Below are positions 37,255-49,199 of a stretch of DNA of 64,000 bases, piece by piece. The position numbers and the translations under genes were made by a program. Source of the DNA: Ailanthus altissimus. Lineage: Eukaryota; Streptophyta; Magnoliopsida; Sapindales; Simaroubaceae. Position 1 is the first letter of the stretch. Every line of letters begins with the position of its first letter. The notes beneath the pieces are model-generated. The model ran no database searches and was not told the origin of the DNA. It saw only the letters and a list, made by a program, of their open reading frames with translations. Location of the stretch: assembly GCA_946807835.1 (NCBI GenBank), contig OX327712.1, positions 15,890,001 through 15,954,000 on the forward strand, written 5' to 3'.

Positions 37255-38897
37255 ATGAGAACAAAATTAGGGCCGTTTCTTCTCTTTTTCTTATTCATTC
37301 TTCCTCTTGCGTTAGCCCAGTTGAAGAATGGCTTTTACAGCACTTCTTGTCCAAATGCAGAATCGATCATTTTCAATGTGGTGCAAAGGCGATTTGCTAT
37401 TGATAAATCAATTACTGCGGCTTTGCTTCGCATGCATTTTCACGATTGCTTTGTTTCGGTAGGCCTTTTATATCCCACACTTCAATTGTATGATACATTC
37501 ATATTTCCTTTTTCCTTTAAATTTGTTGTGGAATCTTTTTTTCAAATACAAAGTTTATATCCTGACCTCAATCTTGACAAGATTCCAACCCTATAACTCT
37601 TATACTGTCAAACTTTTTTACTATTTGAACTAATGAACACCCACTAATCACCGTATTCATGATTCCAGAGATTTTACCATTTAAACTAACTAGTATTCAC
37701 TAATTGCTTCAGTAATAATACTACAATAAAATCAAGTACTTTACATGAGTTTACTATCTGATACAATCTTCGTGACCGAATTTTGTTAGATAATAGATGT
37801 TAATGATCTTAAAACTTTTTCTTGTTCTTGTTACATTCAATTTTTCACTTTTAACTCACATACTCAAACTTTCTTTGTTTTAGGGTTGCGATGCATCGCT
37901 TCTTTTAGACTCAACCAACGCAAAGCAATCAGAAAAAGAAACAGGGCCAAATCTGACAGTTCGAGGCTACGATCTCATTGATGAGATCAAGAAAGCCCTA
38001 GAGGCCGTATGCCCTTTAACCGTCTCATGTGCAGACATTATCACACTCGCCACCCGCGACGCGGTGGTTCTGGCCAGCGGACCGAATTATGCCGTCCCCA
38101 CCGGCCGGCGCGACAGCCTACAATCCAACGCAGACGCAGTTGACTTGCCGGGACCTGATATAAGTGTGGGTGGGGCGCAACAATTTTTCCAGGCCAAAGG
38201 GTTTACGCCAATTGAAATGGTAACCCTATTGGGTGCACACACTGTTGGCGTTGCTCACTGTAGCTTCTTCCAAAATCGGCTTTCAGGTTTTGATGCAAAT
38301 GGGGCTCCTGATCGGACGATGAACCGTACTTTACTTGCTAAGCTCAACAGCATTTGTAACTCGGCGTCTGCTAGTAATCCTGATCCCACTGCGTTTTTGG
38401 ATCAAAGTACAAACTTTGTGTTTGATAACAGGTTTTACGGTGAGATTGTTTTGCATAGAGGAGTTTTACAGATTGATCAGGAGCTTGCTTTGGACAAATC
38501 TACTGCTCCAACGGTTTCTAGATTTGCATCGAATCCGCTTGAGTTTCGGCAGAGTCTTGCAAATGCAATGATAAAGATGGCAAGTTTCCAAGTTCTTGTT
38601 GGAAATGCTGGAGAAATTAGGCAAAATTGCAGAGTAGTGAACCCGGCAAAAATTCAGAAACCTCCAGTCAATCAGGGTAACAAGCCAAAACCTCCAGTTA
38701 ATAAGGGCACTAACCCAAAACCTTCAGTTAATAAGGGCACTAACCCAAAACCTTCAGTTAATCAGGGCAAGAAACCGAAACCAAACAATCAGAGCAAACT
38801 CCAAAACCCTAAACCTAAACCACAGAAAAAACCAATCAAAGGTGGAAAGAAAGGCAAACCAGGCAAGGGAGGAAAGAAGAATCCAAAGCCGTTTTAA
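37255..38897 (+). CDS. Secreted class III peroxidase with a basic C-terminal tail
   Basis: Exons are 37255-37458 and 37884-38897, phase 0, giving 405 residues. Residues 1-21 are a signal peptide. Residues 22-321 are a full heme peroxidase: distal Arg59 and His63 in LLRMHFHDCF, distal calcium ligands Asp64, Val67, Gly69, Asp71 and Ser73, proximal His187 in LLGAHTVGVAHC, and eight Cys (32, 65, 70, 111, 117, 194, 226, 317) for the four usual disulfides. It uses hydrogen peroxide to oxidise wall phenolics, and may act in lignin or suberin formation or wall loosening. Residues 322-405 are an extra tail rich in Lys, Pro and Gly with four 10-residue repeats (PKPSVNKGTN type). The usual family length is 320-350, so the tail is the oddity; it could tether the enzyme to acidic pectin. 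Only one intron is present. The start is the first ATG after the TATA box. Confidence 0.94.
38661..38780 (+). repeat. Four 30-bp tandem repeats coding for the peroxidase tail
   Basis: Units start at 38661, 38691, 38721 and 38751. Units 2 and 3 differ at one base, which suggests recent duplication. Each unit keeps the frame and codes for 10 residues of the type P-x-V-N-K/Q-G-x-x-P-K. Confidence 0.92.
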
Positions 38898-39325
38898 AAC
38901 GTTTCGATGAGGTTACTCAGTTATTTTTTTTAATTTATTTTTATTTTCCAAAAAAGCTTAATATTATATACAAACGTTGTACGCTTGTTGTTATTCAAGG
39001 ACTCCAGCAGTGTAAGAGTATATGTCAACTTTTTGTTTCGGTTTTTTTTTTTGGGGGGGAGGGGGTGTGTGTGTGTGTGTGGGGTGGGGGGTTAACTTTA
39101 ATCTTGATATGATGTTATCTATATGCATAATGTAATTTTGGAAACTGTGAATCAATTTATCGCTTGCAATTTTCATGAAATAATTTTTTTCTTTCTTCCT
39201 CATTAATTTGTATGCTAATTTTTTTATAAAAATTTCCAAAAAGTAGAGATGAGAAAATATAAATTGTCTTTCACACTTTAAAAATATATTATAACAAATA
39301 AAAAAAATAAATTAGGATTAAATTC
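38898..39325. other. Peroxidase 3' flank
   Basis: Probable 3' UTR in the first 100-150 bases. A G/T-rich low-complexity run including (GT)n lies at 39,052-39,090. No further gene is seen before the LTR at 39326. Confidence 0.5.
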
Positions 39326-39868
39326 TATAAGAATATTAATTGAAAATTATTAGAATATAATTTATAGAGCAAACTAAGTGCGTAGGGTGTACAAAGATCG
39401 AAGACGGACACGAAATGAGGTAAATGATAAAGGGGGCGGTGCCTAAGCGTGGGCGCCGTGACGCCTAGAACAGCACCTGAGCACTGCGGCACTAGATGGT
39501 TAGGGCCGTGGCGTCCAGGCGGGCGCACCAGCGGTGAGCGCTAAGCGTGGGAGGTGTTTCCCGAATTGAAAGACTTCTTTATTTGTTTCCTACTTACTTC
39601 AGAACTCCTTAATACGACTCCCACATTTTTAGGGTAAACGTAGGATGTTTTAGAGCCTATATAAAGGCTGTCAATTGTCTTATAAACACATATTTGTGAT
39701 AACTCAATAGATCTAAGTGATCAAGCAAGAAATCTTTGTGGTTCTTTGTGAAAAAAAATTCCAAGAGTGCAAGAAAAGTTTTTTTGTAATATTTCTTGTA
39801 AAAGGTGTGCTTTGTGATTCAATAATAAGAGTGAGTGATCTTGATCCGCTGTGGACGTAGGCAAATTG
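39326..39868 (+). repeat. Truncated 5' LTR of the copia element at 39-46 kb
   Basis: Homologous to 45246 onward (aagaatattaattgaaaatt versus aagaatattgattgaaaatc). Its start is TA where the 3' LTR has TG. It stops at 'gcaaattgc', about 120 bases short of the LTR end, where gag sequence begins. Confidence 0.8.
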
Positions 39869-41722
39869 CTGTAAGAAAGAAGAGTACTTTATAAAGCATT
39901 GTCCTGAGAAGAGAGTACAAGACAAGAAGAAAGTAGATGCTGCGCTTGCCTATGATGATAGTTATGATAATGCAGAGACACTCGTTTCTACTGATGGTAA
40001 GAACACTGAACAATGGGTTTTTGATTCTGGTTGTACTTTTCACATGTGCTAGCACAAGCCTTGGTTTACAAATTTCCAGCCCATTAGTGGTGGTAATGTG
40101 TTAATGAGTAATGACGTTGCATGTCAGATGATGAGAATTGGTAGTTTTAAACTTAGGCTACATGATGGGCGATTGAGAGGGTTGATAGATGTTAGGTATG
40201 TTCTTAAGAGTGTTGAAGGGTTCTATGGTAATGATGAGGGGAGAGAAGCGCAAAGACGTTTATGTGCTTAAAGGTGAAGTCGTGAGTGGTTCTGCATTAT
40301 TCTCTGTAGATGATGAGAGTATGTAAACCAAGTTATGGCATCTTAGACTGGCACACCCAAGCGAGAGAAACTTGAAGGAGTTATTTAGTCAAAACGTGTT
40401 TGGTCAGGATAAGTTCCAGCATTTAGAGTTTTGTGAGCATTGTGTGCTTGGGAAAGCACATAGGATGGGGTTTAGTACCAGCGAACACAAGACTAAGGAG
40501 ACTCTTGACTACATACACTCGGATCTTTGGGGACTAGCTCAGACAGCTACTCGTGGTAGTGCTAGGTATTTTTTCAGTTTAATTGATTACTATTCAAGAA
40601 AGCTGTAAGTCTATGTGTTAAAGAGTAAGGATCAAGCATTTGATGTATTCAAGACTTGAAAAACTCTTGTTGAGAATCGGACTTACAAAATGGTGAAAAG
40701 GTTAAGAACTGACAACGGCCTCGAATTTTACAATAGAGAGTTTGATGAGTTTTGTGCCAAGCATGGGATTGCGAGGTATAGAATGGTAAAATCAACACCA
40801 CAGTAGAATGGTGTAGCTGAAAGGATGAATAAGACTCTACTTGAAAGGGTTATATGCATGCTTACCAATACGAAGATGTCCAAAATATTTTGAGGAGAAG
40901 CTGTAGTGATTGCAGCTTACTTGATTAATAGAAGTCTCTCTTCAGTAATTGACTTCAAGACGCCAGAAGAGAAATGGTCTAGCAATCCTCTGAAGTATGA
41001 CCACTCAGAATATTTGGTTGCCCTACCTTTGTACATGTTAAGGAGGAGAAGTTGAAACCTAGAACTATCAAAGGGGTATTTATAGGATATCCTGAAGGAG
41101 TGAAAGGATATAAGGTGTGGTGTAAAGACTTGACACTACCAAGGAGTATCATAAGTCGTGATGTGATGTTCGATGAGACGACGATGTTGAAAACCTCCTA
41201 AGAAGATAAGAAAGAAGAACCTGGACCCAAGGAAGACTCAGCACCTGAGTCAATAGAAGTTGAAGTAGAACCTGAGAATAGATCTGATATACCCTCAGAT
41301 CAGCACTTCAATGAGGAGATCCTTGAAGAAGAACCAAGAACATCGGTGAGTTCCTCCAAGTCCACCTAAGGAAGGACTATGACTCCTGAGATGGAACTTG
41401 AATAGTACCAGCTAGTCAGAAACAGGCTAAAGAGAATGATTAACCAGCCAGTCAGATATGCACAAGTAGATCTAGTTGCTCATGCTTTTAATTCTGCTTA
41501 CACTCTTGAGTATGATGAGCCTAAGACATATGGTGAGGCTATGAAGAGTGAAAACAAAAAGAATGACAGCAACCATGGAAGAAGAGATTAGTTCTCTTAG
41601 GAAGAACAATACCTTTAAGTTAGTGAAGAGACCTCAAAAGAAACTAGTTGGGTGTAAGTGAGTGTATAAGGTGAAGAAGGAGATACCGAGGATAGAGCCT
41701 ATAAGATTCAAGGTTAGGGTAG
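39869..41722 (+). pseudogene. Gag end, protease, integrase and RT start of the copia element
   Basis: From the junction: a knuckle tail (YFIKHCPEK), then the protease motif VFDSGCTFHMC, then the integrase zinc-binding region (FCEHCVLGKAHRMGF, 40,427-40,471), then the first catalytic Asp in YIHSDLWG. The later Asp/Glu part (40,700-40,850) is broken by stops. The region 41,560-41,722 holds the start of the RT (EEISSLRKNNTF-like) up to the nested LTR. Non-functional. Confidence 0.75.
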
Positions 41723-42202
41723 TATGGTGAGGAAATCTAGTACACTTGGGTGTATGCATGTGCAATTGTATCTATTGCCTAAAATACATATCATATACGA
41801 ATTCTACGCTGCGGAATCGTGAAATATACAATAAACACAATTAATAAAACGTATTAATCGTATTAATATATTAGTAAGGTTGAGAACTCACCTCAACGTA
41901 TAACGTTATACACGTATCACATGGAGACCAACTCGTGAGCAGTTCTAGTTACCAACACGGTGTGCTTGGTGAACTAGAATAGCAGCCCTATATTTAGTAC
42001 GGGATTAACTCTTAATCTCTAAAATGACCGGTGTATATTTTTATCCCTTTTCTCCAAAAGTATAAGAAATGGCGGCTGAAGCAATTCTCAATTGCTTTTA
42101 AGACATTATAGAGAAAAATGAAACAATTTTATTTTGTCTTCTTCTCCTCCTTCTTTTCTTCATTTCCTCCATTTTTCTTCTCTTTCTCGGCCAAATGCCC
42201 AA

Positions 42203-42281
<79 letters not shown>

Positions 42282-43813
42282 CACACACTCTCTTTATATA
42301 TATATAAAATAAAATATTAATATAATATAATATAATAATATATTATATAATATAATAAGAGAGATATTTTAATTATTTAACCATTAAATAATTAAAATAT
42401 GAAATGACCATTTTGTCCCTCATAAATAGTTACCAAGCATACCCTATAGTGGATCCCACTAAATTCTACACCTGGGTAAACTCAACTGAGTCCACAATAC
42501 GCCACGTGTCATAATACAATTAGTAAATAATAATTATTAACTAATTATTATATTTAACACTTAAATACAGACACGCACGTATTCCCGTGGTAGTGCTGAA
42601 TATTGCTAAATTAAACACTTTAATCTAGTACGCTGCCCCAGTGTTCAACGAGTACATTCTATATCGCGGGACTCCCTAGGTCCTACGCCCTATTTGTCAA
42701 ATGGAAATATTTCATGAGTCCGTGAGCAATGCCCTACGCACACGTCATGGATATTACAAATCAGTGCGTTGAACTATACAAGCTGAGGTTAGAATGCATA
42801 TGTATAGTCCTTTCGTCATGATATCCTAGATATGCAGGGATATAGATTATCACCGTCAAATTCCCTAGTGCTCATCCATGTCTTATCTCCAGACTTGTAT
42901 CTCACTGAATAATATGTGCAAACTCTTTTACCATATTGTTCTACCATGATGGAACTCTTTCCCGAGATTGATGCTTGTGGCTACAAGACTTTTTGAGATG
43001 CAGTCTCGAAGCATCTGGATATCGAACTCTCTATACAAGTTGACGGATCCTATATCTGTACACACTGGACTCCATAAACATCGGACTATATCCAGCGACA
43101 CCCAGCGATTACACCATGAAAGGTCTGTGATATGCGTGGAACCAAAGCATGGTGGATCACTTACAAGCCCACCGTGGCACTCAGGTCAAAGGACTATGTA
43201 TACTACTCAACTCGGGAGGACCCTTCGTTGACGGCTTATATAGGATATTTATCGGAGGCCCTCATGAGTCTATCCTATATCTAGTCATAACTGGATACCC
43301 ATATGTCAATACGAGCTCCAAGCTTACAGGTAGCTAGAAACGACCATCTATTCCCTATAGGTACGACATACGCTGATCTATATTAAAGTATCCACCGACA
43401 AACCCCCATCGGCAGAAATAGATCAGGAACAATTATTCGAGAATATACTTGCGCAACTAGCATTCTTAGCACTCGATTGCAACTTTTGTAACTATGCAGT
43501 TACTAGTATATTCCCATATCTATGTCCCATTACAGACAAGGTTCCAACTCTTGGATCTTCGCTGAGTATTATAACCAGTTAACACTTAACTGTGCTAATA
43601 TTTAGCATTTATATCTCTCAGCATGATTAACAATATGCCTTTATCTAAACTTCTTTAGATCTAACCTGAACTCTTTCAAATTTACAATGTCTGTAACCTT
43701 ACATTGCATAATACCATGTGAATGGGTATTAGAGATTTAATGGGAATGTACGCTTATATAAATACAAAAGTATATGTATATTCAGGGATGACAAGTAAGC
43801 ACCGACCCTAACA
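41723..43813 (-). mobile_element. Solo LTR, 2,091 bp, nested in the copia RT
   Basis: It starts TATGGTGAGG (TG mutated to TA) and ends CCCTAACA. Flanks are GGTAG (41718-41722) and GTTAG (43814-43818), a 5-bp duplication with one mismatch. Removing the insert plus one flank puts the copia RT back in one frame across the break, which supports the boundaries. It is related along much of its length to the solo LTR at 50045-51393. Read on the minus strand it begins TGTTAGGG, so minus orientation is likely. A CA microsatellite lies inside. Confidence 0.8.
42207..42289. repeat. CA microsatellite
   Basis: About 40 CA units with one AAAC interruption, within the nested LTR. It creates long artificial open frames on both strands (poly Thr-His and poly Val-Cys). 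Confidence 0.95.
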
Positions 43814-44396
43814 GTTAGTTGCACAATTGTTTACTCAGAGAAAGGGAGTTGATTTTCATGAGATATTCTTTCTAGTTATCAAGCACACATCTATTAAGAT
43901 TTTGTTAGCCCTATGTGCAAACTTTGATTTACATCTAGAGCAGATGGATGTAAAGATAACTTTTCTACATGGAGAGCTTGAAGAGACGATATACATGGCA
44001 CAGCCGCAAGGGTTCAAGGAACCTGGAAAAGAAGATCATACTTATTTGGTAAAGAAGTCATTATATGGGTTAAAACAATCACCTAGACAGTGGTATAGAA
44101 GATTTGATGAGTTTATAATGGCTTGTGATTTTAGTAGGAGCAAGTATGATGGATGCGTATACTTCAAGTACATAAGTTGTGGGATGATGTATTTGCTTAT
44201 ATACGTTGATGATATATTGATTGTATGTAAGAATATGGAAGAAATACAGAAGCTCAAGAAGCAGTTGAGTGGCGAGTTTGAAATGAAGAATTTGGAAGCA
44301 GCGAAAAAATTTTTGGGTATAGATATTGCGAGGGAAATAAGAGATGTTATCTTCTTATCCCAATAGCAATATATACTCAAAATTCTAAAAAAGTTT
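43814..44396 (+). pseudogene. Reverse transcriptase remnant (second part)
   Basis: The open frame at 43827-44366 is nearly intact RT: MDVKITFLHGELEETIYM, then YGLKQSPRQWYRRFDEF, then LLIYVDDILIVCKN with the YVDD active site. It ends at a stop at 44364-44366 (after VIFLSQ). Its N-terminal neighbour is on the other side of the nested LTR. Non-functional as part of a broken polyprotein. Confidence 0.88.
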
Positions 44397-45120
44397 AGTA
44401 TGTTCAATGCAAAGGCTATCTCTACTTCTTTGGTCATACATTTCAGATTTTCAGCAGCACAGTTGTCTACATCTGAAGAGGAGAAACTGAAGATGAGTAA
44501 AGTACCGTATGCAAGCGTTGTAGAGAGCATCATATATGCAATGGTTTGTACAAGAGGAGACATAACACATGCTGTGAGTGTGATGAGTAGATACATGACA
44601 AATCTGGGTAAAAATTACTGGCTTGCAGTAAAGTGGATTCTGAGATATCTCAAGGGAACGTCAAATCACAAGTTGATGTATAAAAGAGATGAGGACAACA
44701 GTGAAATGATAAGAAGGTACGTAGATTCAGATTATACAGGTGATCTAAACAAGAGAAGATCATTGACGGGCTATGTATTCACAGTGTTTGGGTGTTGTGT
44801 GTGTTGGAGATCAGTTATACAACATGTAGTTACACAATCTATCACAGAGACAGAGTATATAGCTATTGGTGAAGCTATCAAGGAGGGCGTGTGGTTAAAA
44901 GGCATATGCGCGGAGGTATTGGCTAGTGAAGATGTGAACACCTGTGTATATTGTGATAGCCAGAGTGCCATACACCTAAGCAAGCATCAAGTGTTCCACG
45001 AGAGGTCCAAACACATTGATGTGAGGCTCCATTACATTTGAGAGATTGTCCAAAGTGGTGAAGTTAGTCTAACGAAGATAGCGTAGTCTGAAAACCATAC
45101 TGATATGTTGACTAAGCCAC
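44397..45120 (+). pseudogene. RNase H remnant of the copia element
   Basis: The open frame at 44400-45041 begins in the RT-RNase H connection (SKVPYASVVESIIYAMVCTR), then the RNase H Asp in RRYVDSDYTGDLNKRRSLTG, then ITETEYIAIGEA and CDSQSAIHLSKHQVFHERSK. The tail to about 45,120 is past a stop. It follows the usual copia order just before the polypurine tract. Confidence 0.88.
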
Positions 45121-45245
45121 TGCCCTCGATTAAGTTCATCTTATGCAAAGACTTAACTGGAGTCATTACTTTGTGAGGGTGACCGAAGATGCGGAAAAGA
45201 GAGATCGAGTTACTTTGTGAATGATTTTGAATCAATGAGGGGATT

Positions 45246-45948
45246 TGTAAGAATATTGATTGAAAATCATCGGGATATGATTTGAAGAGCAAGCCAAGTG
45301 CGCAAGGATCGAATACGAACACGAAAGGAGGCAAAAGACAAAAGGGGCGGTGCCCAGGCGTAGGTGCTACGGTGATCAGGGCTGGGCGCTGCGGTGCCCA
45401 AAACAGTACCTGAGCACCACAACGTTGGGTGGTTAGTGCCACGGCACCCAGGCGGGGGCATTAGCGCTGCGGCGGTGAGCGCCGCTGCGCTGGACGGGGA
45501 AAGTGTTTCTTAAATTGAAGACTTCCTTATTTGTCTCCCGTTTACTTTAAAACTCTCTAACACAACTCTCACACATTTAGGGTAAACCTAAAATGTCTTA
45601 AAGCCTATATAAATGTTATCAATTAGTTTGTAAACACATTTTTGTGATAACCCAATAGATCTAAGTGATCAAGTAAGAAATCTTTGTGATTTTTTGTGAG
45701 AGAAAATCTTTAGAGTGCAAGAGAAAGTTTTTTTTGTAATCGTTCTTGTAAAATACGTACTTTGTGAATGTCTTATAATTTAATAATAAAAATAAATAAC
45801 CTTGATCTGCCGTGAACATAAGTAAATTGCCCAACCATATAATTTTATGTGTTCTCTTTTTATTATTTTTTTCTGTTTATTTTTTAATAATTTATTCTTC
45901 ATATATTACTAAAATAATTTTATTTATTTGTGTGCTTCCACTTCAACA
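45246..45948 (+). repeat. 3' LTR of the copia element at 39-46 kb
   Basis: It starts TGTAAGAATATTG and ends CCACTTCAACA (703 bp). A GC-rich block with CGCTGCGGCG words lies at 45,340-45,500, and a TATA-like 'gcctatataaatg' near 45,603. It is the inverse counterpart of the LTRs at 25.0 and 29.7 kb, so all belong to related copia families. Confidence 0.85.
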
Positions 45949-46965
45949 AATCTTTTCATATTTCAAATATTAAAAATGTAATTTAATCTTTTCTAAATTT
46001 TTTCCTATATTGACTCGTATACCGTCCTATATACTTTGTCATGTTAGAATAGAGACACTCTTCCCAGTTTGTGTACTAACTTGTTACACTTCAAAATAAT
46101 ATATCTGGAAATTCATTATCCAATCAAAATTTTAAATTTTGTTTTAAATATTTTTAGTTAGATTTTTAATTTTTGGTCGTAGCGTTATATTGGATGTATA
46201 ATAGCTAAGTTTATATCTGGAGGTTGAGTTGGCACAAGGGTGATAATGTAGTGTTTGCTGTTTTGGTTGAATTCTGAATAAAATTTAATTGAGTTTAATG
46301 TTAAATACAATTGAATGATTGAATTTGAATGATACGTTTATTTTTCGCTTAATATTTGCATATAAATATTAAATTATTTATAATATTACTCTTATTTTCT
46401 ACATCAAGCCAAAGAGTAATTAAAAAATTACTATTAAATTAAAATTGATTTAAAATTCTTAATAAGTTAGAATAATAAAAAACTTAAATGACTAAAATGT
46501 TAAATTAAGTCATATTTAACATTAAGTTGAAAAAAAAGCTTCAGTAACCTCAATATCAATTCATATATAAATATAAATATAAATATTTTCTTGAGAATTT
46601 TTTTTTTCCGGAAAGGATCATATATCATTTATATAAGACATACTGAAGTTGGCAAGAGAGTAATATATGATGTATCTCACCTATTATAAGGTTACAACTA
46701 AGAAGGTAACTTTTTCAAAGTTAAACATGACAAGATGCATAGTCTTAATAAAAGTAGGGGTGACCGAAGGCTATTCAAGGTCTTAATTAGGCAAAAATTA
46801 TAATGCGACCTTATCTAAATTTTTTTCTTTTAATTTTTTTCATTGTAAAGTATTAATTAAATTTTCTAATAAACAACTACAAGCAAAAAGATTTTTGACA
46901 TATTTTATTTACAACCAAAAAGGGTTTTGATATATTTTATGTCGTGTATAGATAGTGATTTTATC
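45949..46965. other. Intergenic AT-rich DNA
   Basis: No gene, repeat unit or regulatory site is supported in this stretch. Confidence 0.5.
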
Positions 46966-47423
46966 TAGGGGGTGGGTATAACTAGTTCACTTCGGTTTTT
47001 GAATTGAATTTAAATTTGAATTGTACTGGTCGGTTTTTAAAATATAAAATTAAAAACTGAGTTGAAAATATGTGTAACCAAACTGAATCAAATCAATTCA
47101 ATTCTTGATTTATATTTTTTTTTACAATTGATGAGCTCAAATTGAGATGACTTTTGGCATTAGATTGTTCAATTCAATTTGATTTTTAGTTTCAATTTCA
47201 TTCAGAAACTGTCACATGTATTTTTTTTAATTTCTTTTAAAAAATTCAATTTTGATGCGATTTTTAGTTTAAAAATTTAAAATTTAAAATCAAAACTGAA
47301 TTTTTGGTTTTCTAAAATATAAAACTGAGAATTAAATTGGCCAAAAAAAAATTGAACCGAATTGAACTGGTTCAATTTAATTTGTTCAGTTTAGTTCAAT
47401 TGACCGATTTTTTGCCTACCCTA
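46966..47423. mobile_element. hAT-type MITE, 458 bp, with perfect 8-bp TSD
   Basis: It starts TAGGGGGTGGGTA and ends TTGCCTACCCTA, whose complement TAGGGTAGGCAA matches the start imperfectly. On both sides is ATTTTATC (46958-46965 and 47424-47431), exactly 8 bases. Such TAGGGGTGGGCAA termini with 8-bp duplications are known for plant hAT elements. The interior is rich in short gaattgaa/ggttcaatt inverted words and has no coding potential. Confidence 0.88.
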
Positions 47424-47431
47424 ATTTTATC

Positions 47432-48700
47432 TTGTGTGGGTGCAATTAGTTTAATCGGTAAAGCCTCTTTGGTCATAGTTTAGATTTCATAAATTAAAAA
47501 AAAATTATTATATGAGGGTTTTTAAAGATATTATGAAATGAGAAATTATTCATATTTTTTAAAAATAAAATAACTATTACAAATTTAATTTTTTTTTCAT
47601 ATAAGTAAATATATTTACCTTATTGAATTTCTTTTCTCTGTATATATTTGTACATTTAATACGTGTCAATTATTTTTTTGATAATTGGTTTTTTTTTAAT
47701 AATGTTGAGATCTTAAATTCAAATCTATCCTTCACTAAATTAAAAAAAAAATATAATGCATGATAAATGTAACAAAGATGTATTATTCTTTTAATTCCTT
47801 ACAACTATTTCCATAAACTTTCTTAAACCTATTCAATTCAAGTAGTGTTAGTTTAGTTGATCGTTGAGATACAAAAGTTAGTAATCAAATTAAGAAGATT
47901 GCTTTTCTCTTTGAATTAGGCTTCCCTAATGTACCTAAAATACTTATATGAGTTTAGAAAATCTTAAAATTTTCTTTTTACACATAAAATAAATAAGTGA
48001 TGTTGAGGGGGGTAGATGTTAGTTATGTCAAGGAAAACAATTAAATTGACTAACTTATAAAACTTCTAAAGAGATTTAAGTGCTGCTTCTTAAAATTTGA
48101 GGAGTTATAATTATTTAATTCTTTGAATCTCTTATTCTTATTTAAACAAAAATCTCTCTATCTTTGAAGAACCTTCAAGTATTTTATAGTAATTGATAAA
48201 GTACAAATGCACACACTACTACCAAAATAATCTTAGATGATAGTATAGTTTTATCGCAAAACATACTTTGTGATAGATTTTATTATCTAGAGTTTATTCA
48301 TTAATTAATAATAATTTTTTTTTATAATTATAGCCTTTTATTTTAACAAATTGGGATAAAATTATTATGTCAAATTCTTATCAAAGACTTCTGATAAATT
48401 TTAGTAATAAAATATATCTATTATATAATATTAATATAATCACAGGTGGCATCTGATATGGCATTACCATATGACAAATGAAGATGAGTTGGCATCCGAT
48501 GCAGTAGATGATATGGTGGTATCTACATCCATAAAATTTTGTGTTCTATGACAAACTTTATGAAAAATTCTATTATAAGCTAGTTATAGAATGTATTATA
48601 AATTAGTGATAGAGTGTATCGTATATTAAAATTTAATTAATCTATAATATTTTTGTTAATAATTAATATGCATTTATTTCTTTAGTACCCGTGTCCAAAA
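47432..48700. other. Intergenic AT-rich DNA
   Basis: No gene is supported. Poly-A/T runs are frequent. Confidence 0.45.
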
Positions 48701-49199
48701 ATATATAAATTAATAAAAAAAAAAGTGATTCAACAATCAAGCTTCAAATTGAAACAATTGTATTTGTGTATAAATTGGGTCAACAAAATTTTGTTGTAAT
48801 TTCCACAAAGGATACTTGAACAAATTATCCTTGTGTCCGCCAAAATATGAAACAAAATCCAACTACTTCCAACAAAATGAAACAAACCCATTCTTCCCAT
48901 CAAAATAACATCTTCCATCAAAATGACCCCGATAACCTTTTTCTTACCAACATATAAAAATACCATAAAAAATATACTACATCATATACATCTACATAAC
49001 CCACTACTCTTACCAAACTGTAATATGTAACACAAACATTACCACACAAGGGAAGATCAATTGCAAAATAGGATAAGTTAAAAACAAGTGATTCATGCTC
49101 AATTATCTGAACAACTAAAGATAATATACACAGCTTAGACACAAAATATACTCTTAAATACACAAACACAACCAACTAGTAGTCTTTAAACCAAAATTA

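Larger units (their letters stand above)
39326..45948 (+). mobile_element. Degenerate Ty1/copia element with deletion and nested LTR
   Basis: A 5' LTR remnant (39326-39868) is fused directly to the gag zinc-knuckle region. The rest of the LTR, the primer-binding site and most of gag are gone. The order is then protease, integrase, RT and RNase H, a polypurine tract (aatgagggga, near 45,236), and a full 3' LTR (45246-45948). A 2.09-kb solo LTR is inserted in the RT at 41723-43813. The domains resemble those of the element at 25-30 kb but run on the plus strand. Stops occur in every domain. The outer flanking 5-mers (AATTC and AATCT) match only in part. Confidence 0.88.

Noticed and set aside
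42098..42312. Open frames on both strands coding for poly Cys-Val and poly Thr-His
   Set aside because: They are produced by the CA microsatellite and have no other support.
43827..45041. Long plus-strand frames as a possible host gene
   Set aside because: They are clearly copia RT and RNase H (YVDD and SDY motifs) within a broken retrotransposon.
47432..47755. Possible tRNA-derived SINE (A-box-like 'tagtttaatcgg' and B-box-like 'aaattcaaatct')
   Set aside because: The two boxes are about 260 bases apart, far too wide for a pol III promoter, and no TSD was found.
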